64,000 nucleotides of DNA, from positions 1,426,001-1,490,000 of the forward strand of contig NC_087382.1 in assembly GCF_963675165.1 (NCBI RefSeq), in the 5' to 3' direction. Source of the DNA: Halichondria panicea (Eukaryota > Porifera > Demospongiae > Suberitida > Halichondriidae). Shown piece after piece: positions 35,815-47,441 of the stretch (its first letter is position 1; each line of letters begins with the position of its first letter). The position numbers and the translations under genes were made by a program. Below the pieces are notes generated by a model. It did not search any database. It was not told the DNA's origin and saw only the letters and a list, made by a program, of their open reading frames with translations.

Positions 35815-36113
35815 AGGTACGTACCTCCGGTGACAAGTCTCCTGGTGCTCTGCCACCATACAGAACTTATGTTCCTCTGGTACACGGTGTGACACTCTCT
35901 ACCTCTATCTACTTGTGTGCCATGTACGACTGGCATGGTTCAGACATCAGATCTATACCTATACGTAATGGTACTTACATGTACTGTCCTAGGCTACAGT
36001 CCCACAGTCTCAAACAATTTACCTATGCGTGGCTATACTGGCAATACATTCACCGATTTCACAATCCGGTGGGCAAGTGATAGTCAATGGACTGGACTCA
36101 ATGTCAACATCTA
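35815..36113 (+). pseudogene. Captured gene fragment inside the MULE-like element
   Basis: Coding-like stretches include STSIYLCAMYDWHGSDIRS and, in another frame after a possible tiny intron, NTFTDFTIRWASDSQW and GLNVNIYM, ending at a gtaagt donor (about 36,117). The last part faintly resembles the C-terminal half of a CUB domain (hydrophobic-IRW-xSD pattern), but I would not assign it. No complete gene can be built. Confidence 0.35.
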
Positions 36114-36248
36114 CATGTAAGTAACAGCAAAGAAACTTCCAAAACTGTTTGTCAAACCAAGCAAATTCTAATCTGCCAGTCCTGTCGTAAAGCTGCAGGA
36201 AGTAATGACATTAGTACACTGTACTGGTATCATATCCATGCAATCTCG

Positions 36249-36452
36249 CTACAGGGTGAAGAAAGCAATTCCCATTACCATTCTCACAAGCAATGCCTAG
36301 TGAAAGCTGATGCTACCTTTAATGAAGAAAGCTCACTGTGCCATCTGAAGCTACAGGGTGAAGAAAGCAATTCCCATTACCATTCTCACAAGCAATGCCT
36401 AGTGAAAGCTGATGCTACCTTTAATGAAGAAAGCTCACTGTGCCATCTGAAG
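36249..36452 (+). repeat. Exact 102-bp tandem duplication, in frame
   Basis: Units 36,249-36,350 and 36,351-36,452 are identical. 102 bp is 34 codons, so both units read the same frame (GEESNSHYHSHKQC..). Each unit begins with ctacag, which could serve as a splice acceptor, so the event may have duplicated an exon with its acceptor. Perfect identity implies a recent event. Confidence 0.9.
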
Positions 36453-36884
36453 CGATGGTAAAATTTAATTCTTACAATGTGTCTGACAACCTGTACTGTG
36501 TGGAGGTGCCACTATATATATTTGATAACTAAATACTTAGTCACCTACTAGCTTCTTGGCTGATATATCAGTCATTACTTTTGTGCATCTATATAATAAT
36601 TATAACAATGTCATAATTATTGTGATGAAAATTAATGCCATGGTGATGATCATAACCATAAATTATCTATTTCTTATTTCTTCATTTCCTCATTTCCTAT
36701 TTCTTATTTCCTCATTTCTTATTTCTCATTTCCTCATTTCTCATTCCCTGTTTTATCACAACCCCTGTAAGAATTGATTTCGTGGGAGTTGATCTCATGA
36801 AAGTTGATCTCGTGTGAGGTAATCCTTTTTCTTTCCTCTTATTGTAGATAGGTGTGGTCAATAATACTGAACACGCCTACTAAT

Positions 36885-36975
36885 CATAAAATTTCGTGGG
36901 TATAAATTTTCGCGATACAGGCTTAATCCGCGAAAATCGCGAACATTTATACCCTCAAAATATACCCGCTATACA
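36885..36975. mobile_element. Small palindromic MITE
   Basis: ttcgtgggtataaattttcg and its inverse cgcgaacatttataccct surround a short centre containing ttcgcgat and cgcgaaaat. Confidence 0.6.
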
Positions 36976-37754
36976 ATGATACGGTAGGTTAGATTCGAGG
37001 CTACCGCTCCATATGCTTGCAACTGGCTAGGCTGAAAAAGTCTGAGATCTGTGCTCCAGAATTCCATTTGCAGTTGCATGCAGTTGCAAACATTGCGCAA
37101 GGACCTGCAGAGCTGACTCAGCAACAGCAATAATTGACCTATGAACTTTAAATTAGTTGATTATAAGTCTAGTCCCAGCTGCTTGCATCTCTGCTCAAAG
37201 ACACCAGTATCTGACCATTCAACATTGCTGTCATTGGCACAACAAATGGCTTGACTTCACAAAACGTCCGGCTCCTCGGACCTCGCTAGACAAGAGTAAA
37301 GCAGCCCCACCCCTGCAAAACCTTCAACACTGCAAAACAGCCCCACCCAAAGCTGCAATCCAACTCAAGCAGCCCCACCCCAATTAACAGTTCCTCCCCT
37401 GCAAAACAGCCACTCCCCAATTACCAAAATGGTAACGGCCAACTCCGACAATGCCTTCAACGAGTATATATATGACTGTGTCGTAAGCTAGCTGAAGCGG
37501 ACAGTAAAGAACTGGACAAAACTATTTAGATCTACTGGAAGCCTTTGCTATGTGGCATATATTTTTTGTAAAAATACCATGTATATAGTCATTTAATCCC
37601 TCAAGCCTTTGCGGTCAGTGCAGAATATGAGATACAGTGCATATATATTGCACATAGCAACGGGATATAATGCTATAATATAGCTGTCCCGGCATAACAC
37701 TAATAGTTCAGTATGCTAACACACACATGCACGTACATATAAATAGCAAATAGT
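36976..37754. other. Intergenic region, no gene recognised
   Basis: It contains irregular repeats of cagccccaccc (about 37,300-37,430) and AT-rich sequence. An end motif (gattcgaggcta) of the TAGCCTCGA family lies near 36,992. Confidence 0.5.
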
Positions 37755-38507
37755 TTATTCGGTTATTGCTGAAAGGCAAGGTGTAACTTTACTCTCTTCG
37801 AAGCCGAGCCTCTGAAACACTTCAAATGTGCGTGCGGTTGCTATGTCATTTTTATCTTCGGAGGGGGGAAGTAGGGTGTAGAAGATGCGTCCAGCAAAAA
37901 CAGCGCAGTTAGTCTCATTGTCCCCAAGCTTAGGTATCTCGGCCTTCTCAGACTTCTCCAACCTTCTCCTCCAATACGTATCGAAAGGTTTGACGATTTC
38001 AGCTTGAAGCACTCGAACCAGTTCGCAACTAGATGTGTAGGAGACAAAACCTGGTGATGTGTCTGCTGTGTAGTAGTCAGCGTTATTGTTGATACACGTA
38101 GCCAGCTCATTAACAGCAGCTGCTTTAGTTGAGCACATACACACAAAAATCTGTGTACTGAGGCCGAGGCTTGATTCACTCTTCTTATACACAGCGTGAA
38201 GTATAAGGCAGCCTCCCTTGTATGTAGTAGTACTGCCATTTATAGTCACCTCAAAGTCGTTCTCAATCACAAGCCCACAGTGTGGAATGTTAAGTGTTGA
38301 GACGTGGACGTTCACAGCAGTAAAGAAAACAGTCGAGCATTTACTTACTTTGATTCTCACTGGTTCAGACACATCATTACAAAACTTCAAGACATACTTG
38401 TCATCATCAACTACAAAATCTTCTGGCTTTGAGCAGACGATCACAAACTGTTTACCTGGACGATTAATATCCGGGTACAGAAAGTTAAAGTGGGGAGCTG
38501 TCGCCAT
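37755..38507 (-). CDS. Orphan 250-residue protein, intact single exon
   Basis: The ATG at 38,507 begins MATAPHFNFLYPDINRPGKQ and the stop is at 37,755-37,757. There is no signal peptide or membrane segment, so it is predicted cytosolic. The N-terminal two thirds are mixed polar and beta-like, and the C-terminal third is charged and helical (TYWRRRLEKSEKAEIPKL). I do not recognise a family. It is the only intact non-transposon, non-receptor reading frame in the 30-41 kb spacer, flanked by TIR elements. It could be a sponge-specific gene or a cargo or effector of an unrecognised element. The uninterrupted frame and ordinary composition argue that it is real. Confidence 0.6.
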   Translation of the reverse strand: MATAPHFNFLYPDINRPGKQFVIVCSKPEDFVVDDDKYVLKFCNDVSEPVRIKVSKCSTVFFTAVNVHVSTLNIPHCGLVIENDFEVTINGSTTTYKGGCLILHAVYKKSESSLGLSTQIFVCMCSTKAAAVNELATCINNNADYYTADTSPGFVSYTSSCELVRVLQAEIVKPFDTYWRRRLEKSEKAEIPKLGDNETNCAVFAGRIFYTLLPPSEDKNDIATARTFEVFQRLGFEESKVTPCLSAITE

Positions 38508-38860
38508 AGACGATTGTATTGACGCAGAGGAGGGGAGGACACAATTATAGCGCTATAGGCACTAATAGATAAATAATTAATTTTACTATAATTATTATTA
38601 TTATGTTATTATCACGTTTATTTACTATATCACGTTGTCAAGGTTACAAGAATGTAAATAAACAGTATAAAAATGAATATGGAAACTTCCGATCGCTAAT
38701 CCCAGACAGAGGAGGTACGACCAAGAGCGCATACATATACAGAGAAGAGGGCATGCAACTCACCCTATTCTCAGAATCATCCGACTTTGTATTGGGCTAT
38801 TTTTAGAACTGCCTTTTTCTGTTATTTTTAGAATTTTGTATTTCTACTATCTATGGTGTA

Positions 38861-40148
38861 ACCATAGATACTGTACACTCCGTGGATGTGAAACGTAGGT
38901 AGTATACGGGTAGATTACGGAGTATTCGTGTTCACTCACTGCAACGGCACCCAGCTGCAGAAATGGACACTTTTAGTGTTGTTTTTCTTGCACAGCTGCC
39001 CACTTGTGGCTTCAGTGGAGGAGAAGGTCTCCTGTACTCGTAGGTGGGAGGTAAGTCTATCATAGAGCATGGATATTGAGCCTGCATTATTAGTGGATAG
39101 CCTTTTGGAGCTCATTTTTGTCTGTAACTTACTAGGTGACAAGTTTGTGGTTAGGCGATCTTTGGTTGGGTTTATGGTTGGAACATTTCGCTTTGCTTTC
39201 CTGTTAGTCAATGAAGTGAAGTACTGGGAGAATGTGTTCAGCACTTAAGAAAATGTATAAGGCTAGCAGCAAACTGAATGATAGGTCAAAATTAGGTGTT
39301 CAACAGTACCTATCTTGTGGTTAGGCGATCTTGCCAACAAAAAGCTCCATCACTTAAATGATGTGGTCATTCAATAATATAGATGTCCTTATACCAGGAG
39401 AATCTATTTTGACCCTCAGTAAATGTTTTGTTATTTCAGGAAAGCGTGTCTTTTTGTGGTGAACATGTTTACTCATACAAATGTACTGTATGATGATAAT
39501 GCATACATGATCGTACGTACAGCGGCCGGAGTAAATTATTATGTGCATTCTAACATACTTTTTTAATTTAGGTAATGCTCTATCACCAAAGGAAGCGGAA
39601 AGGAGCATAATTATTCCCTGATGCAATGCAAGACTAACAAACAAGTGTACAAGCACAAGTATAGCGATAAGACGAAGAAGAATCCTCCTTCAACTTTAAA
39701 TCAGTTTTAGTTTTCCATTTAGTTGTCTACTACTAAGTCTATCTCCATGCATGGATGCCTGCCTATATAATATTCTGTGTGCATACATGCTGTGCTATAT
39801 ACAATATCACAAAAATTAAGTCAGCAGTGTACATGTAGCTAGATCTAAATTTGTCAGGTTCCAATATGATTTCTGCATTTCCACTTTCATTCATGAACAT
39901 CTCTCTTGGCTCTCCCTGCGCAGAGAATCAGTTAGCACTGGAAGAACTTGGACTGGGAGCTTCAGTTATCCGATCACTCACACGTAGTTAGATTATTATT
40001 GATTATTATTGTATCCATGCAGTAGATTCCGTATACTATACGGAATTCCGGATACTCCGTCCGTGTCATCCGTTGCAATGAGTGTTTCAGGACTTTTGGT
40101 AGTGGGCGGAAGTGTTTCACATCCACGGAGTGTACAGTAATCTATGGT
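38861..40148. mobile_element. TIR element, about 1.29 kb
   Basis: accatagatactgtacactc then cgtggatgtgaaac at the left is matched by its inverse at the right end (about 40,115-40,148). gta is present on both flanks as a possible 3-bp target duplication. The interior has a 102-codon open frame (38,936-39,244, -) of no recognised family and otherwise AT-rich sequence. Non-autonomous. Confidence 0.65.
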
Positions 40149-41240
40149 GTAACCTTTGACCGCGCGCACAAGGTAAATCCGAAGGTCTTTTTTATAATTA
40201 TGATTATCTGCAGCTAGCTAGCTAGCTCGATTGCAGCATAGTAGAACTATAGTTCTCAGCAGCAGTATGGCTCATACTAGCAGTGTCGAAGGCAAAGGCA
40301 AACCATCCAACAGTTGCAACGCCAAGAAGATGAAACCTAGCGGGTACAATAAACCTGTCTTCCTGAGTCTCTGGTACTTCTTAACAATACGCCCAGCACT
40401 TAACTTCCTGCTCGAAGGGGTTGTCAGTTGTCTTGGACCTGGCTGGACTAGGACTGGTCATGACACTTCCTAAATACTGCATGTGTATGTGTGGTATGTG
40501 TGTGTCATGGATATAGGGGTGGTATAGATTATGCTCGAGATATTACCTATTATGCTATTCTTTTCTGCTCAAGTAAACAGCCTATTCTTCTTCAAATCGC
40601 CTATTCATTCCCACATTATTCCTCCAAAGCACAACATAGGCGCCATGTCGTCACACAAGTAACATCAAACTTGCCACGTGACTCGATCTATAATATAGAA
40701 TTGCAAGGAGGTAATTAACCACCAGTAATTCCAATTGTTTATACTATAATTATGACTCGTATACTGACCTGTATTTCTGTGAAACCTGCCTATTATTCTC
40801 ATGCATAATTGCCTTATGCCAGCATAATTCTCACCAAAATAATGTACCTATTATGCTCAAAATGATGCTAGATAATCTACCAACCCCCATGGACCGGTAT
40901 CAGAGGAATGAATGACTCCCCGGTGGGAGTGACCCCCCCCCGGTCATTCCTGCATGCACACTGTTAAAAAAATTCTGGTGAGCTTCACCAAAAAATGGTG
41001 GTGAGATGTTGTCCCATATCTCACCAAAATATGCATGGTGATCGTCACCAATTTAGTTTTCACCAACAATTGGTATAGTGAATTAACTTCACCAGTACTT
41101 TATGGTGAATTATTGATTGGTGAAGCTCTGTTGGTGGTGAGCCTTACTACTGCATGTGTTCTCAACTTCTGACATGCAAATTCTGACATGCATGCATGCA
41201 TGCACATAAAATTAGACACTTTTCAAATCAGAATCAATAC
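40149..41240. other. Spacer with a ggtgaa/ttcacc palindromic element
   Basis: At about 40,967-41,165, cactgttaaaaaaattctgg is followed by many alternating tcacca and tggtga motifs on both strands, typical of a self-complementary MITE. A short frame at 40,267-40,473 (+, MAHTSSVEGKG) has no supporting motif and is not called. Confidence 0.45.
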
Positions 41241-41443
41241 AACATGGATTCACACAAGAACAATTTAATAGGCCAACAACAGGCAATAGAAATAATACAC
41301 TATAACAACAAACACAGACTGGTACACTGCATCATGATAATTATATATAATTATTATTAGGAGAACATAATTATAGTCTACTTTAAAAGTTATAGTTTAA
41401 AAGTCAGAGTTAAAGGCACATGGTGATGCAGAGCTAGCTATAG

Positions 41444-44053
41444 CTAAATGTTTAACTCAGCACAAAGCCTGTTCAGTTTTGTTCTCTTGGAGTCCACCTT
41501 TCTGTCAAGAAAGAATACCTCCAAAGCTGTATAGAAGTTGACACAGCCTTCTGTGAAAGACAGATTAAATACATAAAATGTATACTCAGGAGCACAAGAG
41601 GTGCCATCTTTGGTGGAAATGTTGCCAGTAGATCCCTCTCGACAAAGAGCTTCGTCACTTGAACCTCGCTGGAGGAATGCCCATTTATCCACAGAAGAGG
41701 CTGGGCAGTTAATTCACTCCGCTCTGTTGAGTCATCCTAAAGCAAAAAGATAAGTTGTTAATGTTTGTTTAGCTACGTACGCCCGTTTAGCGTATTACTA
41801 GAATATTTTGCTGGTAAAAACCTTTGCGAATGAGCCAAATCAGCAGAAAATTTGACCCTTTGCGATCTAACTATTGCGTCTGTGTGGATTTTATTGTTGC
41901 ATATTGATCAACCATTGCAAAGTTTGATACTCGCAAAACATTCTAGTAATACGGTATATCTTAATGCGGCGTACATGTATTTTACAGGGAGTGAAGGCAT
42001 AATTATTGTATTGTAAGGGTTGCCTTTACCTCTGTCAGAATAATTCTCTTGTGGTCTGCCTTAAATCGGGTGTCAGTTAGCATGTAGTAGAGGCAGAATA
42101 AACTCAACATACTGTGAGACTCGGCTGTATACGATGTAATGTGCATGCAGCAGTAAAGCAATACGTACAGTTACAGTGTTACGTGCAGTTATACAAAGGT
42201 ATTTCGTCTAGCTATACAGTACATATCCTATAATAGCGAATAATTTTCCCAGTGCATTGTACCTGTTACAAACTCAATGGTGCACGCACGTCAACTTTGC
42301 TAGAGCATCTTGAATTGCCGTACATTCTTGCATGTTAGCGGCTAAGCGTATCACTTTGGGGCACAAAACCTCCCATGCCCTGATGGTGATTTCTTTTCCC
42401 TGGATGCGGCTAAATTCCCTGACTAACTAATAATGTATAATTATACATGTATGTAGTTATTGTGCTGAAATAGTACATGTACCTCAGTTGGCTCTGCCAG
42501 TGGTGGATATTTGGCCACAATGTCCAGTATAGGGGTTATGCTCTCCAATATGTCAGTTCGGCGAAAGCCGAATGTCTTTAACATGAGACTTTTTGTGATC
42601 TGGTCAGATAAAATAGTAATCATGACAATTATAATATAAATTGCAATCACCTCCTGATTGGAGTTGTGTCTTTTGTTGCACTCGAGTGTTAGTCGCTTTA
42701 TGTGCCGTTCAAAAGCAGGCCTATCCTCTGAGAGGTGTGGTGTCATTGAAGGAGCACTAGGAAAAACGATTTTTGTCCCTACTCCTGCTCTCGTTTTCCC
42801 GTTCCCCCTCTTTTCCCTGTCTGGTTTCCGGACATAGTTCATACGGAGTTATATGTCTTGTGCAAGAACTTTCTACATAATTAGATAAACCAATAAGGCC
42901 ATCTCAGAAAATATGCCTATATACATGTACAACGAAATAAATATTTTATGTTACTGTTGCTATGTAGCTAAACCAATGAGTGTGATAATTATAGCTTAGG
43001 ATTGTATAATAGTATGATTGGGATATTTTAGTGGCATATACGTACGTGTCTTCCCAGAAATGGCCATTTTTTCACTGCTTGGAGTGCAACCTCCTGATAT
43101 TCGTCAGACAGTGGCCGGGATTTATGTTGAAAAATAGCTTCTGCAATCGTATTTTGTTCTGTTTCTTCCAATCAATACGCCCTTTTTGATGCTTTCCATG
43201 ATGGTTGCCTGAAAATTTTCAGGCAAAGGAAGCGGCCGTGCATGGGAGTGGCTTTTCCTGAGGTCTCTTTGAGCTGATTCTTGTTTCTATTTTTTTTTTT
43301 TGGTGTTTCCTAGTGCATATAATAATAATAAAAATGCATTGTATACAAACACTGTACCTGATCTAGTGGAGTTGACGCCTCAATAGGTGTTGTGTCCAGC
43401 ATAGATGTTGTGTCCAGCTGTAATTAAGTAATGTATACTGTATATAGCTAGAAATGTTTGCGGCCCAAAAGTTCTGTGAATAGCTGTAAAAAGACCTTTA
43501 ATTTGCGGATAATATTTCTGCGTTTACTCATTCATTCGAATTTTTGGGCCATAGAAATGTTTAGCTCTACAGTATATACATCTAGTAATTAATACATTAT
43601 TAGTTTTACCTGTTGTGAGGTCAACCCGCTGCTGTACGTGCTGTCATGTTGAATTTCATCATCAGACAACTGCCAAATGCATAATTAAGTAAATTTGACT
43701 TCGTAAATCAATTTTGTGAGATGATTACCTCGATTCTCTCGCTAGTACTATAGCTAGTACTAGCGTCCCCCTCGTACAGAGTCTGTAAAAATTAATAATT
43801 TAGAACGTGACATTCATTTGATATATACTACATGTTATTACCTGATTCAGGAAAGAGTCCCCCATGCCTGATACTGATGGTGTGAGTATACAAGTGCCTA
43901 TAGTTATGATAATTAAGCCAATGTTTTCTTACCATGTTAGTATTATTCCGGAGAATAATCGTAACAGTTTTGTATGTGGTCCAACCTTCGGTACCAGCAT
44001 TCTAATTTGGTCGTCAGGCAGCTCCAAGAACACCTCACCATCAATTTCTTGCT
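41444..44053 (-). CDS. SAM-domain protein gene (SAMD3-like), multi-exon, partial
   Basis: The exon at 43,933-44,053 encodes the second half of a SAM domain (QEIDGEVFLELPDDQIRML, PKVGPHTKLL). Small Ser/Thr/Asp-rich exons follow at about 43,735-43,785, 43,611-43,672 and 43,360-43,419. Then come SRPLSDEYQEVALQAVKKWP (about 43,047-43,150), PAFERHIKRLTLECNKRH (42,656-42,846), TDILESITPILDIVAKYPPL (42,482-42,605), exons near 42,300-42,412 and 42,031-42,110, and a last exon near 41,444-41,735 with TFYVFNLSFTEG. The order matches SAMD3-like proteins found in many copies in fish and invertebrates. The N-terminal half of SAM is not found, and the frame seems to shift near 43,175, so it may be decayed. 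It lies head-to-head with the CACTA-like gene at 44,388. Confidence 0.6.
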
Positions 44054-44387
44054 CTATAATAATTATTATATGTAATAATAATTCTACAATGTAAAGTATG
44101 GCTATATGTCACAACTGCATACCGTACTTATTTGATTTAAAGCGACACTAAAAATAATTATGAAGCCAGAGGTCGTTTCCTTTGGAGGTTGAAAAATTAT
44201 GTTGAAGTTCTGGTGTCGCATATTTAGAGGGTCGCATATAATTGGAGGTTATTCTTCTGTCCTCGATTATAGGCCACTTAAATTACATTGTTTCTTGCCA
44301 TGCTAAGAACTGACGCAGTTTGTGAACAGGTGATGTTATTGCTCAGTCTTACGTGACTTGTGCGTAACATACGTTTTAATATTGCAG

Positions 44388-46656
44388 GTGTTGAATTCAC
44401 ATTTTGCCCCTGGTGAAGTGATCAGTGACTTCTGTGACGGACAGAAATTCAGCTCACCAAACTCTCTTTTTTTCAAAGATCCCTGTGCTTTGCAAATACA
44501 GCTGTATTATGATGAGCTTGAGGTGTGCAATCCGCATGGGAGCAAAGCTAAGAAACACAAGCTAGGTAAGCCAGTCTTAATTTATATATATGTACACATC
44601 TATACATGCATGTGCGTACGTTACAATTAGGTCTGGCCTACTATTGTCTGGGAAATCTACATCCCAAGTATCGCTCCTCTCTGAGCTGTATTCAGCTGCT
44701 GTTTGTCACAAAGTACACCAGCATTGAGAAACACGGCTACAACCTCCTCTTTAAACCTATCGTGGATGCTGTGCTTGATTTAGAAAAGGTACGTAGTGTA
44801 TACATGCAATCTTTTATGATAATTTTTTATAAACATTAGGATGATGGTGTCGTATTTGAACGTGACGACGGTACTGAGATGGCGCTTCGAGGCACTATCA
44901 CAACATTCTCAGCTGACAACAAGGCAGCATGGAGCATTGCAGGCTTCAAGGATCTCGGTAGGGCATTTCGGAGGTGCCAGTTTTGTCTAGCTGTTAATGA
45001 AGACATGCAGACCAAGGTATGTCACAGTTTTGACCTTCCTTTATTATTAATAGCATGGTGGATGGAGTGTATTATACCCTTTTGTGAACGAGCTGTGTAT
45101 TTATGTAGCCAATATTTATTGTCATTTGCATAGTATTATCTATGGTATGTTATGTGAACCTAACGTAATAATATTCCCTCGAACGACTTCTTACAGTTTA
45201 TTGAGAGTGTGTTTACCGTTCGAAGTAAAGAGATCTATCATCATCATTGTGAATCATTAGGAGGCCCTCTTCACGAGCATATGGCGACAACATACGGAAT
45301 GTGGAGAAATTCTGAGCTTAACAGGTTAAAATACTTCCATGTCACCACTGGAATGGTATCAGATATTATGCACGATATTTTGGAGGGTTCGTTGGAGCTT
45401 TGTATTCGGCATCTCCTAGTTGAGTATATTCGGCAACGGAAAGCTTTCTCTCTCAGTACTCTCAATGAGCGTATCAAAACGTTCACGTATGGTGTTGACC
45501 TCAAAAGCAAACCCAGTGAGCTATCTACAATCCACCCTGATGTCGCACTGAAGCAGTCAGGTAATACATACATACGTACATGTACATACATACAAAGGTT
45601 TTCTGAGATACGATATGCAGTATAGTTACCTTAGCGCTCGGCAATTGTTATTTGAGTGGAGTCTTATAGCATTTTACATCATTCATGCAGCATCTCAGAT
45701 GTGGTGCTTGGGACGGATTCTTCCGCTTTTGATTGGGGACCTTGTTGAAGAAGATGATGAGAATTGGGACAAATTTCTCAATCTCCTCACTATCATTGAT
45801 TTTGTGTTTGCTCCATCCATCACTCCTGACAAGGCTGACCTTGTTGCTGTTCTTGTTGAAGATTTTCTTTTTGAATTCAGGAAGCTTTATCCATCAAGAA
45901 ACTTGACACCCAAGATGCACTATACTGTTCACATACCGTCTTGGATGAAGCTGTAAGTATTACGTATCACCCCATACTTTATGTATTATACTGTATGTAC
46001 TGCTAACGCAAATGTAGGTGTGGACCACTGTACAGGGTTTGGTGCATGAGGTTTGAAGCAAAGCACAGCTTCTTGCTATCATACTCGGAAATTTAAAGAA
46101 TTTACCAAAAACCCTCAGTGAGCGTCATCAAGCTTTCATGTGCTATCAGCACTCTGACCGCAAAGGATATCTACGATCACCGCCTATGTACAGTAAAGGT
46201 TTGTGAATTAGCAATGGCTAGCTGTATATAATTATGTATATCGATCTATATCCTTACTTACACACAGGCAAATCTGTGTACCCTGTTTCCCTCCCCTACC
46301 TGAATGCCCTCCGAGAGTTCGATCCACTTTTAGATCTGATGGCACCTGTTCAAATGTAATTAATTAATTCAAGTGTAATTAATTTATTTTACAGGGTTAA
46401 TGCAGTAACCGTTGAAGGTACATACTACTGCAAAAATGCTTGTGTTGTTGCCTCTGTGGATGATCAGGATTCTCCTGAATTCTATAGGATATCTGCATTT
46501 ATCATCACTCCTCCCCCAACTAGACAAGTGGCCTTTGTTTGTGAACAACTGGTGACAGAGCATTATTTGGCTCATTATCATGCGTACGCGGTACGTACGA
46601 CGGATATAGTCAAGATCGTTTGCCAACAGGACCTCTATGATTTCCATGGGGAGTGA
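44388..46656 (+). pseudogene. CACTA/EnSpm-like transposase-related gene, eight exons, 5'-truncated
   Basis: Exons by splice sites: 44,388-44,565; 44,631-44,788; 44,840-45,016; 45,197-45,560; 45,691-45,952; 46,018-46,198; 46,268-46,355; 46,395-46,656, all with compatible phases. Introns are 39-180 bp. Motifs include LGNLHPKYRSSLSCIQLLFV, ALRGTITTFSADNKAAWSIA, RRCQFCLAVNE, FHVTTGMVSDIMHDILEGSL, LTPKMHYTVHIPSW and GPLYRVWCMRFEAKHSF. The MHDILEG segment and this order recall animal EnSpm/CACTA-type proteins, an assignment from memory. No N-terminal exons are found. After FEAKHSF the frame is lost near 46,075 and resumes as KTLSERHQAFMCYQHSD, so the copy is probably dead. Confidence 0.6.
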
Positions 46657-47029
46657 AGGCTGTTGGAGGGATGCATGATTCTTTTCTTAGGATTTTAAAG
46701 CAAAGCTTCAACTTTTGCATGCGTCTTCGGATAGACAGTGGCTTTAGGTCCAGGGAGGAGCACAGAAACGGGTAGCTTGATGACCAGTCTTGAGTTATAA
46801 CTCTTCCCGCAAATTCTGAACGTTTTCCAGTAATTTTGTGGATTTTAGTTGGTGGGGGTCCCAAATTGCCCCGCAGTAGTCTAGCTTCGGGAGTACAGTA
46901 GTTTGATATATCTTGTGGCGAAGGTGTTTTGGGGCGTCACGAAAGTTCCTATGTATTCTACCTAGCAGTTGTTTGGAAGACTTGGAGATGTTCTCAATGT
47001 GGGTAGACCACGATAAATTTGGTGTTAAA
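46657..47029 (-). mobile_element. LINE reverse-transcriptase C-terminal fragment
   Basis: Read on the - strand it encodes NLSWSTHIENISKSSKQLLG, then YQTTVLPKLDYCGAIWDPHQ, typical of the RT thumb of jockey/CR1-like LINEs, with a stop and frame change after WDPHQ. It differs from the LINE at 33,738-35,589. It begins directly after the stop of the CACTA-like gene and ends exactly where module 2 homology begins. Confidence 0.75.
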
Positions 47030-47441
47030 ACTTAGTAGCTAGTTAGCTCTGCACTAGGTATTCGTAGCTGCAAGAGTGAAGAGAGCTGCATTAGGCTCTG
47101 CTGATGCCAGCATTAATTTTAGACTTTGGCTTTTGCCATCGATCCCTTTTAACAACAATCATGGTTGATCATTACCCACTCTTTGAGTTTCTGGATTTTA
47201 ACATGCAGCAAAAAAAAGCAAAATGTTCATCATGCATGATTATAATGACTTTTTTATGTGTATAAAAAAGGCTCTTGCTAATAAATTATAGCTTTATGTT
47301 ATGTATAGCTTTGACACTTCTACCGAGGTATCGATCAGCACCCGCGGTGCTTTCATTATTAAACATTGTTCTCTATAATGTACGAACAATGTTATTATTA
47401 AGTTGCCTAATTAATATGCTCCAGCATATGTAGTTTTTCAG

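Larger units (their letters stand above)
35667..36764. mobile_element. Mutator-like (MULE) non-autonomous element with 9-bp target duplication and captured coding sequence
   Basis: The termini are inverted: GGGTTGTGATAAAACAGGGA begins both ends. The first 40 bp are identical, and similarity continues for about 100 bp through GAAATGAGGA-type subterminal repeats. The exact direct repeat ctgtaagaa flanks the element (35,658-35,666 and 36,765-36,773). Long TIRs plus a 9-bp target duplication fit Mutator-like elements. No transposase is visible. The interior carries spliced-looking coding fragments and an exact 102-bp tandem duplication, the structure of a Pack-type element. Confidence 0.82.
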
